DNA from: Agromyces humatus
GTDB taxonomy: Bacteria; Actinomycetota; Actinomycetes; Actinomycetales; Microbacteriaceae
Assembly (NCBI RefSeq): GCF_021228295.1
Contig: NZ_JAJQPD010000003.1
Coordinates: 186,001 to 250,000 of the forward strand
Length of the DNA: 64,000 nt
Direction of reading: 5' to 3'
Positions 15,265 through 24,050 of this stretch are shown here, one piece after another. The notes below the pieces were generated by a model. It did not search any database. It was not told the DNA's origin and saw nothing but the letters and a program-made list of their open reading frames with translations. Position 1 is the first letter of the stretch; every line of letters begins with the position of its first letter. Made by a program: the position numbers and the translations under genes.

Positions 15265-18036
15265 CTACTTCAGGTCGGCGATCACCGCCTCCGCCGCACG
15301 GATGACCAGCGCCGCCGCGTCAGCGTCGGTGCGGATCCGGTTGGGGACCTGCGTGACGATGAACTCGAGCTTGCTGATGGCCGTGGCGGTGTCGCCGCCG
15401 GCGAGCGCCGCGTCGATCTCGGTCAGCGTGTCACCGAACGACGCCTCGGCACCGCGCGTGATGCGGTTGTCGGCCTCGAGGGCGTCGAGCAGAGCACGGA
15501 TGTCGCTCGTCGACGTCGTGAACGCCAACTGGTCGAGCTCGACCCCGCCGGTGCTCGTCACGTAGAGCCGGTCGGTGCCCTCGGGCACGCTCACCAGCGG
15601 CGACGAGACCTCCTGCCAGGCGCCGCTCGTGTTCGCGACGTCGATCGTGGCGAACGGCTCGGAGTCGACGCTGCCCCAGCGCAGGGCGAGCGTGCCGGTG
15701 CCGATCGCGCGAGCCTCGACGCCCGTGATGCCGACGAGGTTCACCGGGTCGTAGGCCAGCCAGTCACCCGGGTCGAACGACGTGACCTTGCGGAACGCGT
15801 GAGCGGTCTCGTCGTCGACGATCGTCGTCTCGCCGCCCTTCGCGTCGGCGTGCTCAGCCTGCAGCTCGCGCGGGTTGATGAGCGTCACGTCGTCGGCAGA
15901 AAGGGCAGGAGCCGTCGCGCTGCCGCCGTCGGTGTAGGAGGCGCCGATCTGGGCGTAGATGTTCTCGGTCTCACCGTGGCCGGCCTCCTCCTGCATCTCG
16001 ATCTCCGCGGTGCAGCCGGTTCCGGTGAACAGCGGGTGGGCGTGCGTGTTGTCGTGACCCAGGGCGTAGCTCCAGTTCACGCGCGAGCAGTCGATCTCGT
16101 CGTCCTCGGGGTCGGTGACCTTCACCTCGAAGGCGACCGTGTCACCCCAGTCGGCGAACGACCCGTTCTCAGGAGTCACGATCTCGATGGTCGGCGCGGT
16201 GTTGCCGACCGTGATCACGACGGAAGCGAGGCTGACGCGTCCGCTGGAGTCGGTGACCCGCACGCGTGCCGTGTACTGGCCGTCCTCGGTGTACGTCTTG
16301 CTCACCTCGGATTCACCCTCGGTGAACGTGCCGCTCCCGTCAAGATCCCACGCGAAGCTGAGCGCGAGGCCGTCGGGGTGGGTGCTCTCGGCAGCCGAGA
16401 AGTCGACATCGAGCGGGCCCTGGCCCGACGTCACCGACGCCGAGAGGTTCACGCGCGGACCCTTGGTGCCCTCGACGTAGTCGACCCGGTAGAGGCCGGC
16501 GTCGGGGTTCGGCCGGAAGAAGCCGTCTCCGTAGTCGAGCACGTAGAGCGAGCCGTCAGGACCGAACTCGAAGTCGATCACGTTGTCCCACGGCGGCATG
16601 CCCGCCGCGTTGAGCGAGGCATTCGGCAGGAAGTTCTCGATCTTGGTGACCTCGCCGTCGGGGTCCTCTTGACTGAAGGCGAAGATGCGGTCACGCGAGA
16701 ACTCGGCCATGAACGCCTTGCCGTCCCAGTACTCGGGGAACTTCGTCGTCGACTCGTTGTCCTCGTCGTAGCTGTAGGTCGGGCCGCCCATGGGAGCCTG
16801 ACCGCCGGCGCCGAGCTCGGGCCACGGCTGGTGGGTGGGCTGGTCGCCGTACCAGATCTGCGGAGCCGTCGCCGGGGGCAGCTGGTCGAGACCCGTGTTG
16901 TGGCGGGAGGTGTTGAGCGGTCCGGCCTCGCAGTCGAACCACGGTCCCTGCGTGAGGGTCTCGAAGTCCCAGTCGTTGTAGTTCGCGTTCGGGCCGTGGC
17001 AGTACGGCCAGCCGCCGTTGATCGGCTTGGTCGTGCTCTGCCACTCGACGTACCCCATCGGACCGCGCAGGTCGTTCGCCGTGCCCGCGTCGGGACCGTA
17101 TTCGCCCCACGTGAGTGCGCTCGTCTCGGGGTCGTAGTCGATGCGGAACGGGTTGCGCAGGCCCGTGACGTAGATCTCGGGGCGGGTCTTCTCGGTTCCC
17201 GGAGCGAACAGGTTGCCCGCGGGAATCGTGTAGGAGCCGTCGTCCTGCACGTCGATCCTCAGGATCTTGCCGCGCAGGTCGTTCGAGTTGCCGGCGCCGC
17301 GACGCGCATCGAGACCGGGGTTGAAGCCGGCCCGATCGTTGTTCGGCGCGTAGCCGTTGGCACCCGGCGTGCCCGCGGGCGTGTTGTCGCCCGTGGAGAG
17401 CAGCAGGTTGCCGTCGTTGTCCCAGGCGATGTCACCGGCGACGTGGCAGCACTGGCCGCGCTGCACCTCGACCTTGATGATCACCTGTTCGCTCGCGAGA
17501 TCGAGCGAGCTCGTCTCGGCATCCCAGGTGAAGCGACTGAGCTGGTTGTAGCCCTTCCACTGGTTCCAGTACGACTCGTCCGCACCTGCGGGCAAGGTGT
17601 TGGGCGCCGAACCGGTCGGCGTCGTCGCCGGGTACGGGGCCGTCATCGTGCGGGGCGCGTAGTAGAGGTAGACCCAGCCGTTGTCTTCGAACGCGGGGTC
17701 GATGGCGATCGTCTGCAGACCGTCCTCGGAGTTCGCGTAGACATCGACGGTGTTCACGACGGTCGTCGTGCCCTGGGCCGGATCGGTGAGGCGCACCTGA
17801 CCGCCACGGGTCGTGTGCAGCACGCGCGAGTCGGGCAGCACCGCGAGGTCGATCGGCTCGCCGACGTCCCTCGTCAGGGTCACGCGTTCGTAGTTCGCCC
17901 ACGTGGTCGCGCTGACCTCGTCGCCGTGATCGTGCCCTTCATGGGCAGAGGCGGGGCCGGCGCTCAATGCGAGCGACGTTACCGCCAAGAGTCCGCTGAG
18001 CACGAGTGCGCCCAGGCGGAACCGGGGTGTTGACAT
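15265..18036 (-). CDS. Secreted GSDH-type beta-propeller protein with PKD and carbohydrate-binding-like modules
   Basis: A 923-residue exported protein. Signal peptide residues 1-31 end in ASA before HEGHDHG. Residues ~45-520 match the soluble glucose/sorbosone dehydrogenase propeller (EDGLQTIAIDPAFEDNGWVYLYY, GQCCHVAGDIAWDNDGNLLLSTGDN, LRGKILRIDVQDDG, TGLRNPFRIDYD, FGPDGSLYVLDYG). A PKD domain follows at ~527-612 (LSFAWDLDGSGTF, YTARVRVTDSSG), then an Ig-like segment, a CBM6-like module at ~735-850 and a short helical C-terminus. Such proteins oxidise sugars outside the cell, often with PQQ, but no PQQ synthesis genes are in the window. It is downstream of, and co-directional with, an exported TIM-barrel protein. 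ATG 18036 has AAGGAGA upstream. Confidence 0.85.
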   Translation of the reverse strand: MSTPRFRLGALVLSGLLAVTSLALSAGPASAHEGHDHGDEVSATTWANYERVTLTRDVGEPIDLAVLPDSRVLHTTRGGQVRLTDPAQGTTTVVNTVDVYANSEDGLQTIAIDPAFEDNGWVYLYYAPRTMTAPYPATTPTGSAPNTLPAGADESYWNQWKGYNQLSRFTWDAETSSLDLASEQVIIKVEVQRGQCCHVAGDIAWDNDGNLLLSTGDNTPAGTPGANGYAPNNDRAGFNPGLDARRGAGNSNDLRGKILRIDVQDDGSYTIPAGNLFAPGTEKTRPEIYVTGLRNPFRIDYDPETSALTWGEYGPDAGTANDLRGPMGYVEWQSTTKPINGGWPYCHGPNANYNDWDFETLTQGPWFDCEAGPLNTSRHNTGLDQLPPATAPQIWYGDQPTHQPWPELGAGGQAPMGGPTYSYDEDNESTTKFPEYWDGKAFMAEFSRDRIFAFSQEDPDGEVTKIENFLPNASLNAAGMPPWDNVIDFEFGPDGSLYVLDYGDGFFRPNPDAGLYRVDYVEGTKGPRVNLSASVTSGQGPLDVDFSAAESTHPDGLALSFAWDLDGSGTFTEGESEVSKTYTEDGQYTARVRVTDSSGRVSLASVVITVGNTAPTIEIVTPENGSFADWGDTVAFEVKVTDPEDDEIDCSRVNWSYALGHDNTHAHPLFTGTGCTAEIEMQEEAGHGETENIYAQIGASYTDGGSATAPALSADDVTLINPRELQAEHADAKGGETTIVDDETAHAFRKVTSFDPGDWLAYDPVNLVGITGVEARAIGTGTLALRWGSVDSEPFATIDVANTSGAWQEVSSPLVSVPEGTDRLYVTSTGGVELDQLAFTTSTSDIRALLDALEADNRITRGAEASFGDTLTEIDAALAGGDTATAISKLEFIVTQVPNRIRTDADAAALVIRAAEAVIADLK

Positions 18037-18078
18037 GAGTGTCTCCTTGGAAGAGGGGTGTCATGAGATGAACGGATA

Positions 18079-18109
18079 CCCCGGGCCGGCGTTACGGGCC
18101 GACCCGGGG
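18079..18109 (-). terminator. Hairpin between the Tat-exported TIM barrel gene and the GSDH-like gene
   Basis: CCCCGGG (18079-18085) pairs with CCCGGGG (18103-18109), and after one mismatch CGGC (18087-18090) pairs with GCCG (18098-18101). It lies nine bases past the stop of the upstream minus-strand gene. Confidence 0.6.
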
Positions 18110-18118
18110 CAGGGGGAC

Positions 18119-19276
18119 CTAGCCGCGGAGCTGGGCCATGTTGCTGTACGAGACCTGTGCGAACTCGAGCGACTGACCGGGGTTTGCGGATCCGCCGGGC
18201 GCGGTGTCCTGCTCCCACATGGCGTTGTGGTAGCCCTTCGCACCGATGCGCTGGAAGAACGTCGTGTAGTCGATGTCTCCCGTGCCGAACGGAGCCATCA
18301 CATAGCCGTTGGCCACGGTGGTGTCCTTCTTGCCGTCCTTCGTGTGGAAGAGCGGGAACCGAGTGGTCTGCGCCGCGACGACGCCGGCCGGATCGAACAG
18401 GCTCGGCACGATGCTGCCGTCGGGCGCGGTGAAGGACGTGTGCTTGTACTGCGCAACGTGTGCCCAGTAGACGTCCATCTCGAGGTACACGTAGCTCGGG
18501 TCGGTGTTCGCCAGGAAGTGCTCGAGTCGGCGGATGCCGCTCGAACGTGTCGGGCGGCCCAGTGCGTCGAGCGGGCCGCTGTCGAGCAGGAAGCTGTACG
18601 CGATGTCGTGGTTGTGCGTGTACAGCTTGAGGCCGTGGCCGGCGGCGCGCTCACCGAGGATGTTCCAGCGTTCAGCCGCGAGCTCCCAGTCGGCGAGGTA
18701 GGCGCTGCCCGTGGGGTCGCCGCCTGTGCCGATGTGGCCGAAGCCGAGGATGTTCGCGATCTCGCACTGCGCGTCGAACGCCGCGAGCGTGGCGTCGGAG
18801 ATCGTCGACGGGATCGAGCCGTGGTTGCCCTCGGCCTCGAGCCCGTTGTCGTCGAGCCACTTGCGCAGCAGCTGCGCACCGGCGACGTTGTTGACGTTGC
18901 CGCCCTCGGCGTTCGCGTTCTGGTTGTAGCCCGCGAACTCGATCTGCTTGTACCCGATGCGGGAAAGCTCCTCGAAGACCTCGCGGAAACCGGAGGCGAA
19001 CGGCGTGGTATTCGGGTCGCGCGAGATGGCGTCGCGCACGGTGTAGAGGATGATGCCGCGCTTGCCGGGCGGGATCAGCACTCCGTTGGCACCCGGCGCA
19101 GTGCGCACCGCGGTCGCCGTGGCGGCATGGGCCGGGCTGCCGGCGCCGAACGCGGCGGCCCCGAGTGCGGCGGCTGCGGCCATGCCCGTCGTCGCTGCGA
19201 GCAGCTGGCGCCGGGAGAGACCGAGGCTGCGCCCCAGCTGAGGATCGTCGCTGCGATCGATGAGATCGTCGTTCAT
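18119..19276 (-). CDS. Tat-exported sugar phosphate isomerase/epimerase-like TIM barrel protein
   Basis: A 385-residue protein with a twin-arginine signal: LGLSRRQLLAATTGMAAAAAL followed by an Ala-rich stretch ending near SPAHA (about residue 50). The mature part has IILYTVRDAI, YKQIEFAGYNQNA, LEAEGNHGSI, KLYTHNHDIAYSF, YLEMDVYWAHVAQ and FPLFHTKDGKK, matching the secreted branch of the xylose isomerase-like family. ATG 19276 has AAAGGAG. An exported isomerase next to an exported sugar dehydrogenase-like protein suggests extracellular modification of a sugar that the ABC importer then takes up; this is inference. An upstream promoter is visible at 19344-19373. Confidence 0.87.
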   Translation of the reverse strand: MNDDLIDRSDDPQLGRSLGLSRRQLLAATTGMAAAAALGAAAFGAGSPAHAATATAVRTAPGANGVLIPPGKRGIILYTVRDAISRDPNTTPFASGFREVFEELSRIGYKQIEFAGYNQNANAEGGNVNNVAGAQLLRKWLDDNGLEAEGNHGSIPSTISDATLAAFDAQCEIANILGFGHIGTGGDPTGSAYLADWELAAERWNILGERAAGHGLKLYTHNHDIAYSFLLDSGPLDALGRPTRSSGIRRLEHFLANTDPSYVYLEMDVYWAHVAQYKHTSFTAPDGSIVPSLFDPAGVVAAQTTRFPLFHTKDGKKDTTVANGYVMAPFGTGDIDYTTFFQRIGAKGYHNAMWEQDTAPGGSANPGQSLEFAQVSYSNMAQLRG

Positions 19277-19343
19277 GATGCTCCTTTGCACGTGAAGAGG
19301 GGTGTTGACAGCTCGCAGTGAAACCACATGCTCGCTTTTCGGA

Positions 19344-19373
19344 ACGCTACGGCATTAATCACAAGCCGGTCAA
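19344..19373 (-). promoter_or_regulatory. Sigma70-like promoter for the exported sugar genes
   Basis: On the minus strand TTGACC (19373-19368) and TAGCGT (19349-19344) are separated by 18 bases. A TGTGATTAATG element, reminiscent of a CRP half-site, lies in the spacer. The 5' leader contains CACCCCTCTTC, also found before the GSDH-like gene. Confidence 0.5.
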
Positions 19374-19391
19374 GCAAAAGCTGGCGGGTCT

Positions 19392-19634
19392 TCAGATAGC
19401 TTTAGTCGAAGCTTCGTCATAAGTCGCCGGAGACGACTCGACCGTGTCCGCGACCGACGCCGGGACCGAGGTGGCGTCGCGCTTCGCGCCCGGTTCTTCG
19501 CGGATCTCGGTCTTCAGGATGCGCATCGACTGTCCGAGCGACCGCGCGAGCTGCGGGATCTTGGGTGCACCGAAGAGCAGCAGGATGACGGCGATGATGA
19601 TGACGGCGTGCCAGCCGTTGAGGTTCGCGAACAT
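19392..19634 (-). CDS. tatA: Twin-arginine translocase subunit TatA
   Basis: An 80-residue protein: MFANLNGWHAVIIIAVILLLFGAPKIPQLARSLGQSM, i.e. one transmembrane helix, the FGxPKIPxLARSLG hinge and an amphipathic helix, then an acidic tail. TatA forms the pore of the Tat export system. ATG 19634 has a perfect GGAGGA site. It is a single gene here, without tatC, next to a gene for a Tat substrate (the TIM barrel at 18119-19276). A CATAAGTCG sequence (19418-19426) falls in its coding end and is probably coincidental. Confidence 0.92.
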   Translation of the reverse strand: MFANLNGWHAVIIIAVILLLFGAPKIPQLARSLGQSMRILKTEIREEPGAKRDATSVPASVADTVESSPATYDEASTKAI

Positions 19635-19779
19635 GATTCCTCCAGTCGAAGGCCCGTTCGGCACCGGCGGCGCCGCAGGCGAGGACAGACTAATCACAGA
19701 TTCCGGTGAAAGTCGAACGTTGCACGCTGGAAATGGCCTCCGACCAGAGCGCGAGGCGGCGAAAGGCCGTGCGGGATTC

Positions 19780-20178
19780 CTACTCCCCCGCTGCGAGCCT
19801 CGTGCAGTTCTCGCACAGGCCGAAGACGTCGACCACGTGCGCCGCCTGCGTGAAGCCGTTGCGCGCGGCGACGCGCTTCGCCCAGGACTCGACCTCGTCG
19901 GCGGCGATCTCGACGGTCAGCCCGCAGTTGCGGCAGATGAGGTGGTGGTGGTGTCCGGTTGTCGTGCAGGCGCGGTAGAGCGACTCGCCGTCGGGCGACT
20001 GCAGCGAGTCGGCCTCACCGCTCGTCGCGAGATCGCCGAGCGCCCGGTACACCGTGGCGAGGCCGATCGGCGATCCGCTCGCGTGCAGCGTGGAGTGCAG
20101 CGCCTGCGCGCTGATGAAGCCCTCGGTCGCGTCGAGCGCCTCGCGCACGGCCTCGCGCTGCCACGTATTGCGTTTCAT
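19780..20178 (-). CDS. zur: Fur-family zinc uptake regulator
   Basis: A 132-residue Fur-family protein. The winged helix contains SPIGLATVYRALGDL, the metal site region TTGHHHHLICRNC follows, and the second CxxC is FGLCENCTRL at the C-terminus, so the structural zinc Cys4 site is complete. It overlaps the permease stop as ATGA and is the last gene of the zinc uptake operon, behind a Zur-box-like palindrome at 23911-23927. That context makes Zur much more likely than an iron Fur. It should bind zinc and repress this operon, including itself. Confidence 0.88.
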   Translation of the reverse strand: MKRNTWQREAVREALDATEGFISAQALHSTLHASGSPIGLATVYRALGDLATSGEADSLQSPDGESLYRACTTTGHHHHLICRNCGLTVEIAADEVESWAKRVAARNGFTQAAHVVDVFGLCENCTRLAAGE

Positions 20179-21017
20179 GCGATTCGTGCGTCCTCTGCAG
20201 TCTCGACGGGGATGTCGGCTCGCCTCAACGGTAGCCCGCGCACCTTGGAGATCCCCAAGGCGAGCAGGAAGAAGGCGGTGGCGGCGAGCGCGATCGCAGG
20301 GCCCGCCGCGACCGCGAGAGCCCGTGAGGCGAGGACGCCGAGCACTCCCGAGGCGGCGCCGATGACCGGCGCCGCGAGCAGCACCCCGCGGAACGATGCG
20401 ACGACGAGTCGCGCCGCAGCTGCCGGCGCGGCGATGAGTGCGATGGCGAGGATCGCGCCGACCGCAGGCAGTGAGCTCACGACCGACGCGGCGGTCAGCG
20501 CGAGGACGAGCAGCTCGATCGGCCACTCGCGGTAGCCCGCGGCGCGGAAGCCTGCGGGGTCGAATGTCGAGAACGCGATCTCCTTGCCGACGAACGCGAC
20601 CGCGGCGATGGCGATGAGCGCGACGCAGGCGGCCAGTGCGATGTCGGCCTCGCTCACGGTGAGGATCGACCCGACGAGCAGCGATTCCGCCTGCACGGGA
20701 AGTCCAGGAATCAACGCCTGCAGCAGCGCACCCGCGGCGAATCCGCCGGTGAGCACGATGCCGGCGGCCACCTGCGCGCCCTGCCTGCGGATGCGTGCGA
20801 TGCCTGCCATCATCGCGACGAGCGCGACGGATGCCAGTGCCGCACCCGCGGGCACGCTCACGCCGAGCGCCGCGGCCGCCACTGCGCCGGGGTAGGTGCC
20901 GTGGGTGAGCGCCTGGGCGAAGAAGGTGCGCCGGCGCAGCACGACCAGGGCGCCCACGAATCCGGCACCGGCGCCGATCACCACCGCGGCGAGGAGTGCA
21001 CGCTCGAAGTACCCCAT
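20175..21017 (-). CDS. Zinc/manganese ABC transporter permease (second of two)
   Basis: A 280-residue integral membrane protein of the ZnuB/ABC-3 family with about eight to nine helices; RRRTFFAQALTHGTYPGAVAA near residue 28 is the family's conserved cytoplasmic segment, and AFSTFDPAGFRAAGY near 170 is also typical. ATG 21017 shares one base with the stop of the preceding permease, and its stop overlaps zur. Two consecutive permease genes suggest a heterodimeric channel, as seen in actinobacterial zinc importers, rather than the ZnuB homodimer of proteobacteria. Confidence 0.87.
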   Translation of the reverse strand: MGYFERALLAAVVIGAGAGFVGALVVLRRRTFFAQALTHGTYPGAVAAAALGVSVPAGAALASVALVAMMAGIARIRRQGAQVAAGIVLTGGFAAGALLQALIPGLPVQAESLLVGSILTVSEADIALAACVALIAIAAVAFVGKEIAFSTFDPAGFRAAGYREWPIELLVLALTAASVVSSLPAVGAILAIALIAAPAAAARLVVASFRGVLLAAPVIGAASGVLGVLASRALAVAAGPAIALAATAFFLLALGISKVRGLPLRRADIPVETAEDARIA

Positions 21018-21955
21018 CAGCGCCCCTCCCCCGCGGCGCCGACCGCCGGTCGCGTGCCGGGCTGGTCGAGGAGCGACGAAGGAGCGTCTCGAGACCCTTC
21101 CCCCGTGCGTACGCGCCCCGCCACGAGCCAGGCCAGCAGCAGCACGGCATACCCGAGCACGAACACGCCGACGATGGTCGCGCCCGCCGGCAGGTCGACA
21201 CCCGCCCCGACCGAGATCGCGAAGCCGGCCGCGAGGCCGAGCCACGAGCCGACGGCGGCGAAGAGCGCCGCGATCGGGAACAGCCACCACAACCGCCGGG
21301 TGACCAGTCGCGCCACGGCACCGGGCACGATGAGCAGAGCGAGCACGAGCAGCGTACCGATCGTGCTCGCGGCGGCGACCACCACGAGCGCGATCGCGGA
21401 GTTCAGCACGAGGTCGAGCGCGAGCGCCGAGTTGCCGGCCGCACGGCTGCCGGGTGCGTCGAACGCGCGGAAGAGCTGCTGCTTGAGCGTCAGCCCGGTC
21501 GCTGCGAGCGCGACGAGGCTCACCAGCATGAGCGGCAGCACTTCGTCGGGCGGGATCGTGAGCACCCGCCCGAACAGCAGTGCCTCGAGCGCCCCCGCAT
21601 AGTCGTCGCTCCTCGACACCACGATGACGCCGATGCTGAACGTCGCGGTCAGCACGATGGCGATCGCGGCGTCGGCGGTGATGCCGGCCCGGTCGAGCCA
21701 GGTCAGCGCGATCGCGCCCGCGAGGGCCGCGATCGTCGCCCCGGGCACGAGCCCTGCCGTTCCGCCGAGCACGAGGCCGACGGCGAGGCCAGGGAAGACG
21801 GCATGCGTGAGGCCGTCGCTGATGAACTCGAGGCCGCGCAGGTTCACGAGCACGCCGACGACTCCTGCGACGATCGCGAGGACGAGCATCACGAGCAGAG
21901 CCCGCCCCATGAAGGGGATCGAGAACGCGGCGAACAGCGCGTCGGTCAGGGACAT
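21017..21955 (-). CDS. Zinc/manganese ABC transporter permease (first of two)
   Basis: A 312-residue ABC-3 family membrane protein ([23 protein letters not shown] at the N-terminus; [22 protein letters not shown] near residue 45; [18 protein letters not shown] near 173). ATG 21955 is chosen over an in-frame start 18 bases upstream. The last ~25 residues ([18 protein letters not shown]) are not part of the family fold: they are encoded by a copy of the dispersed repeat at 21064-21096, so the C-terminus has been extended by repeat insertion. Confidence 0.86.
   Translation of the reverse strand: MSLTDALFAAFSIPFMGRALLVMLVLAIVAGVVGVLVNLRGLEFISDGLTHAVFPGLAVGLVLGGTAGLVPGATIAALAGAIALTWLDRAGITADAAIAIVLTATFSIGVIVVSRSDDYAGALEALLFGRVLTIPPDEVLPLMLVSLVALAATGLTLKQQLFRAFDAPGSRAAGNSALALDLVLNSAIALVVVAAASTIGTLLVLALLIVPGAVARLVTRRLWWLFPIAALFAAVGSWLGLAAGFAISVGAGVDLPAGATIVGVFVLGYAVLLLAWLVAGRVRTGEGSRDAPSSLLDQPGTRPAVGAAGEGR
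21064..21096. repeat. Dispersed GGTCGAG...CGAGACC repeat inside a zinc permease gene
   Basis: GGTCGAGGAGCGACGAAGG followed by AGCGTCTCGAGACC. The ends are imperfect inverted repeats. Related copies lie at 23947-23987, 24579-24628, 27648-27682, 29055-29083 and 38666-38749. Confidence 0.7.
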
Positions 21956-22001
21956 CCGATGCCACTCCCCCACGCGATGCGAGCGTATGCCGACGACGGT
22001 A

Positions 22002-22781
22002 TCAATGGCCCTCGTGCCCGGGCACGACGAGTGTGTGCTCGTCGATCTCGACCTCGACGCCCTCGAAGCACTCCTGGATGTTGCCGAGGGTGAGCACCTC
22101 GTCGACCGGTCCGCACGAGACCTGGGTACGGTTCACGAGCACGACCGAGTCGCACACCAGGCGAGCGAGCTCGAGGTCGTGGGTCGAGACGAGCACCGCG
22201 ACCCCGTCGCGCTTGAGCGAGCGTATGGTGTCGACCAAGGCTTCGCGGTTCGGCTGGTCGAGCCCGTTGAACGGCTCGTCGAGCAGCAGCAGCCGCGGCT
22301 CGGACGCGAGTGCCCGCGCGAGCAGCCCCCGCTGGCGCTGGCCGCCGGAGAGTTCGCCGAATGGACGAGCGCCGAGCGACTCGAGGCCGACCGACTCGAG
22401 CACGTGCCTCACGGCGGCACGGTCGGCGCGACCCGGCCACCGGAACAGCCCGAGCCCGCGATAGCGCCCCTGCATGACGACCTGCTCGAGACTGATCGGG
22501 AAGTCGGGGTCGAGGTCGGCCGACTGGGGCAGGAACGAGACTATGCCATGTCGGGCATGTGCTTGGGCGTCGCCGGGAACTCCGCCGATCTCGATCGTGC
22601 CCGCGGTGCGCGGAACGAGGCCGAGGATCCCCTTCAGCAGCGTCGACTTGCCCGCGCCGTTCGGCCCGATCAGCGCCACGGCCTCGCCCGGCGCGATGTC
22701 GAGGCGCAGCCCTTCGACCCCGGCACCACCGGGATGGGTGAACGCGGTGTCGACCAGGCGCAGCACGGGCGAGTCGGTCAT
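22002..22781 (-). CDS. Zinc/manganese ABC transporter ATP-binding protein
   Basis: A 259-residue ABC ATPase. Walker A GPNGAGKS near residues 39-46, Q-loop in [12 protein letters not shown], signature LSGGQRQR near 144, Walker [13 protein letters not shown] and switch His in [11 protein letters not shown]. The C-terminal tail is acidic and ends in [11 protein letters not shown], giving possible metal-binding His residues. It starts four bases after the binding-protein stop and powers the two permeases encoded downstream. Confidence 0.9.
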   Translation of the reverse strand: MTDSPVLRLVDTAFTHPGGAGVEGLRLDIAPGEAVALIGPNGAGKSTLLKGILGLVPRTAGTIEIGGVPGDAQAHARHGIVSFLPQSADLDPDFPISLEQVVMQGRYRGLGLFRWPGRADRAAVRHVLESVGLESLGARPFGELSGGQRQRGLLARALASEPRLLLLDEPFNGLDQPNREALVDTIRSLKRDGVAVLVSTHDLELARLVCDSVVLVNRTQVSCGPVDEVLTLGNIQECFEGVEVEIDEHTLVVPGHEGH

Positions 22782-22785
22782 GGCG

Positions 22786-23892
22786 TCATCCTTGCAGGGC
22801 TGCGGGGAGCGCGGAAGGCTCGACGCCCCACGAATCGAGGATCAGCCGGGCGTTGTGCACCTGGCTGCCGAGGTAGGTGTCCCCTTCGGTGCCGGGCTGG
22901 CCGAGCGAGTCGCCGTAGAGCGCGTCGTCGCCCGAGTACACGGTGACGCCCGACTCGGCCGCGATCGTCTCGGCGGCCTTCGGCGAGATCGACGCCTCTG
23001 AGAACACCGCCCGCACGCCCGTGTCGCCGATCTGCGCGACGAGGTCGTCGATCTCGGCGGCGCTCGGCTCGGCGTTGTCGTCGAAGCTCGGGATGATGCT
23101 GCCGACGAAGGTGACGTCGTATGCGTCGACGAAGTAGGTGAACGCGTCGTGGTTGGTCACGAGCAGCCGCTGCTCGACCGGAACCGTGGCAACGTTCTCG
23201 CTGATCCACGCATCGAGCGCGTCGAGTTGTGCTGCATAGTCGGTCTCGTTGGCCTCGACCTCGGCGTCGTCGACACCCGGCACCTCGGCGAGACCGTGGG
23301 CGATGTTCTCGACCATGCGCTCGGCGAGCGCCGGGTCGGTCCAGATATGCGGGTTGCCGTCGCCGTGATCGTGGCCTGCCTGGTCGTCGGCGGCCGCGCC
23401 TGCGTCGTCAGCGTGGACGTCGCCGGCGTCGCCGTCGCTCGCGTGGTCGTCGTGACCGTCAGCGGCCGCAGCCGCCGGTTCGTCACCGTGGTCGCCGGTG
23501 CCGTACAGCTCGATGCCCTCACTCGCGTCGATGAGGACTCCACTGAACCCCGATGCCGCGATAGCGTCGTCGAGCCAGCTTTCGAGCCCGCCGCCGTTCA
23601 CGACGAGGGCGTCGGCGTTCGACAGCGCGAGCAGCTGCCCGGCCGACGGGTCGAAGCCGTGGGCACTCTGCCCGGGCGAAAGCAGTTGGGCGACCTCGGC
23701 CGATGAACCCACGAGCTCGCGCGTGAAGTCACCGACCTGGGTCGTCGTCGCCACGATCGACGGCCCTTCGCGCGAGTCGGATGCCCCGGGGCTCGCGCAG
23801 CCCGCGAGTACCAGCGCCGCCGTGGCGAGGACCCCGCCTGCCACGAGAACGCGGGTCGATCGGTCAGCGGTGCGTCGGGCTCGGCGGTTCAT
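22786..23892 (-). CDS. znuA: Zinc ABC transporter substrate-binding lipoprotein
   Basis: A 368-residue lipoprotein with lipobox VLAGC (Cys32). The cluster A-I fold is shown by SIVATTTQVGDFTREL, the His ligand in SAHGFDPSAGQL, the His/Asp-rich loop at ~133-178 (GDHGDEP..GHDDHASDGDAGD..AGHDHGDG) that ends in NPHIWTDP, LLVTNHDAFTYFVDAY and IDDLVAQIGDTGVRAVFSE. The His-rich loop is typical of zinc, not manganese, binders. First gene of the operon, preceded by a Zur-box-like palindrome. Confidence 0.9.
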   Translation of the reverse strand: MNRRARRTADRSTRVLVAGGVLATAALVLAGCASPGASDSREGPSIVATTTQVGDFTRELVGSSAEVAQLLSPGQSAHGFDPSAGQLLALSNADALVVNGGGLESWLDDAIAASGFSGVLIDASEGIELYGTGDHGDEPAAAAADGHDDHASDGDAGDVHADDAGAAADDQAGHDHGDGNPHIWTDPALAERMVENIAHGLAEVPGVDDAEVEANETDYAAQLDALDAWISENVATVPVEQRLLVTNHDAFTYFVDAYDVTFVGSIIPSFDDNAEPSAAEIDDLVAQIGDTGVRAVFSEASISPKAAETIAAESGVTVYSGDDALYGDSLGQPGTEGDTYLGSQVHNARLILDSWGVEPSALPAALQG

Positions 23893-23910
23893 GTGACGAA
23901 CCTACGCTTA

Positions 23911-23927
23911 TTGATAATGATTGTCAA
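23911..23927. promoter_or_regulatory. Zur box upstream of znuA
   Basis: TTGATAATGATTGTCAA is a 17-bp palindrome around a central G with one mismatched pair, 18 bases upstream of the znuA start. It closely resembles actinobacterial Zur sites (TGAAAATGATTTTCA type), and zur is in the operon it would control. Confidence 0.8.
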
Positions 23928-23946
23928 AACCAGTAACGCTCCCGCT

Positions 23947-23987
23947 GGTCGGGGAGCGCGCGACGAAGGAGCACCCGTCTCGAGACC
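23947..23987. repeat. Dispersed repeat copy upstream of znuA
   Basis: GGTCGGGGAGCGCGCGACGA then AGGAGCACCCGTCTCGAGACC, a copy of the dispersed element, in the intergenic region between znuA and the acetyltransferase gene. Confidence 0.65.
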
Positions 23988-24050
23988 CGTCGAACAGGAA
24001 CGCATGGCCGTTCGTGACATTCCCCGTCATCCTGTGGAGAACTCTGGCGA

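Noticed and set aside
15799..18033. 744-codon plus-strand open frame opposite the GSDH-like gene
   Set aside because: Antisense shadow of a well-supported secreted protein; the translation is Val/Arg-rich with no domain.
19418..19426. Third CATAAGTCG as a ROK operator
   Set aside because: Lies inside the tatA coding sequence, away from any promoter in the right place; probably chance.
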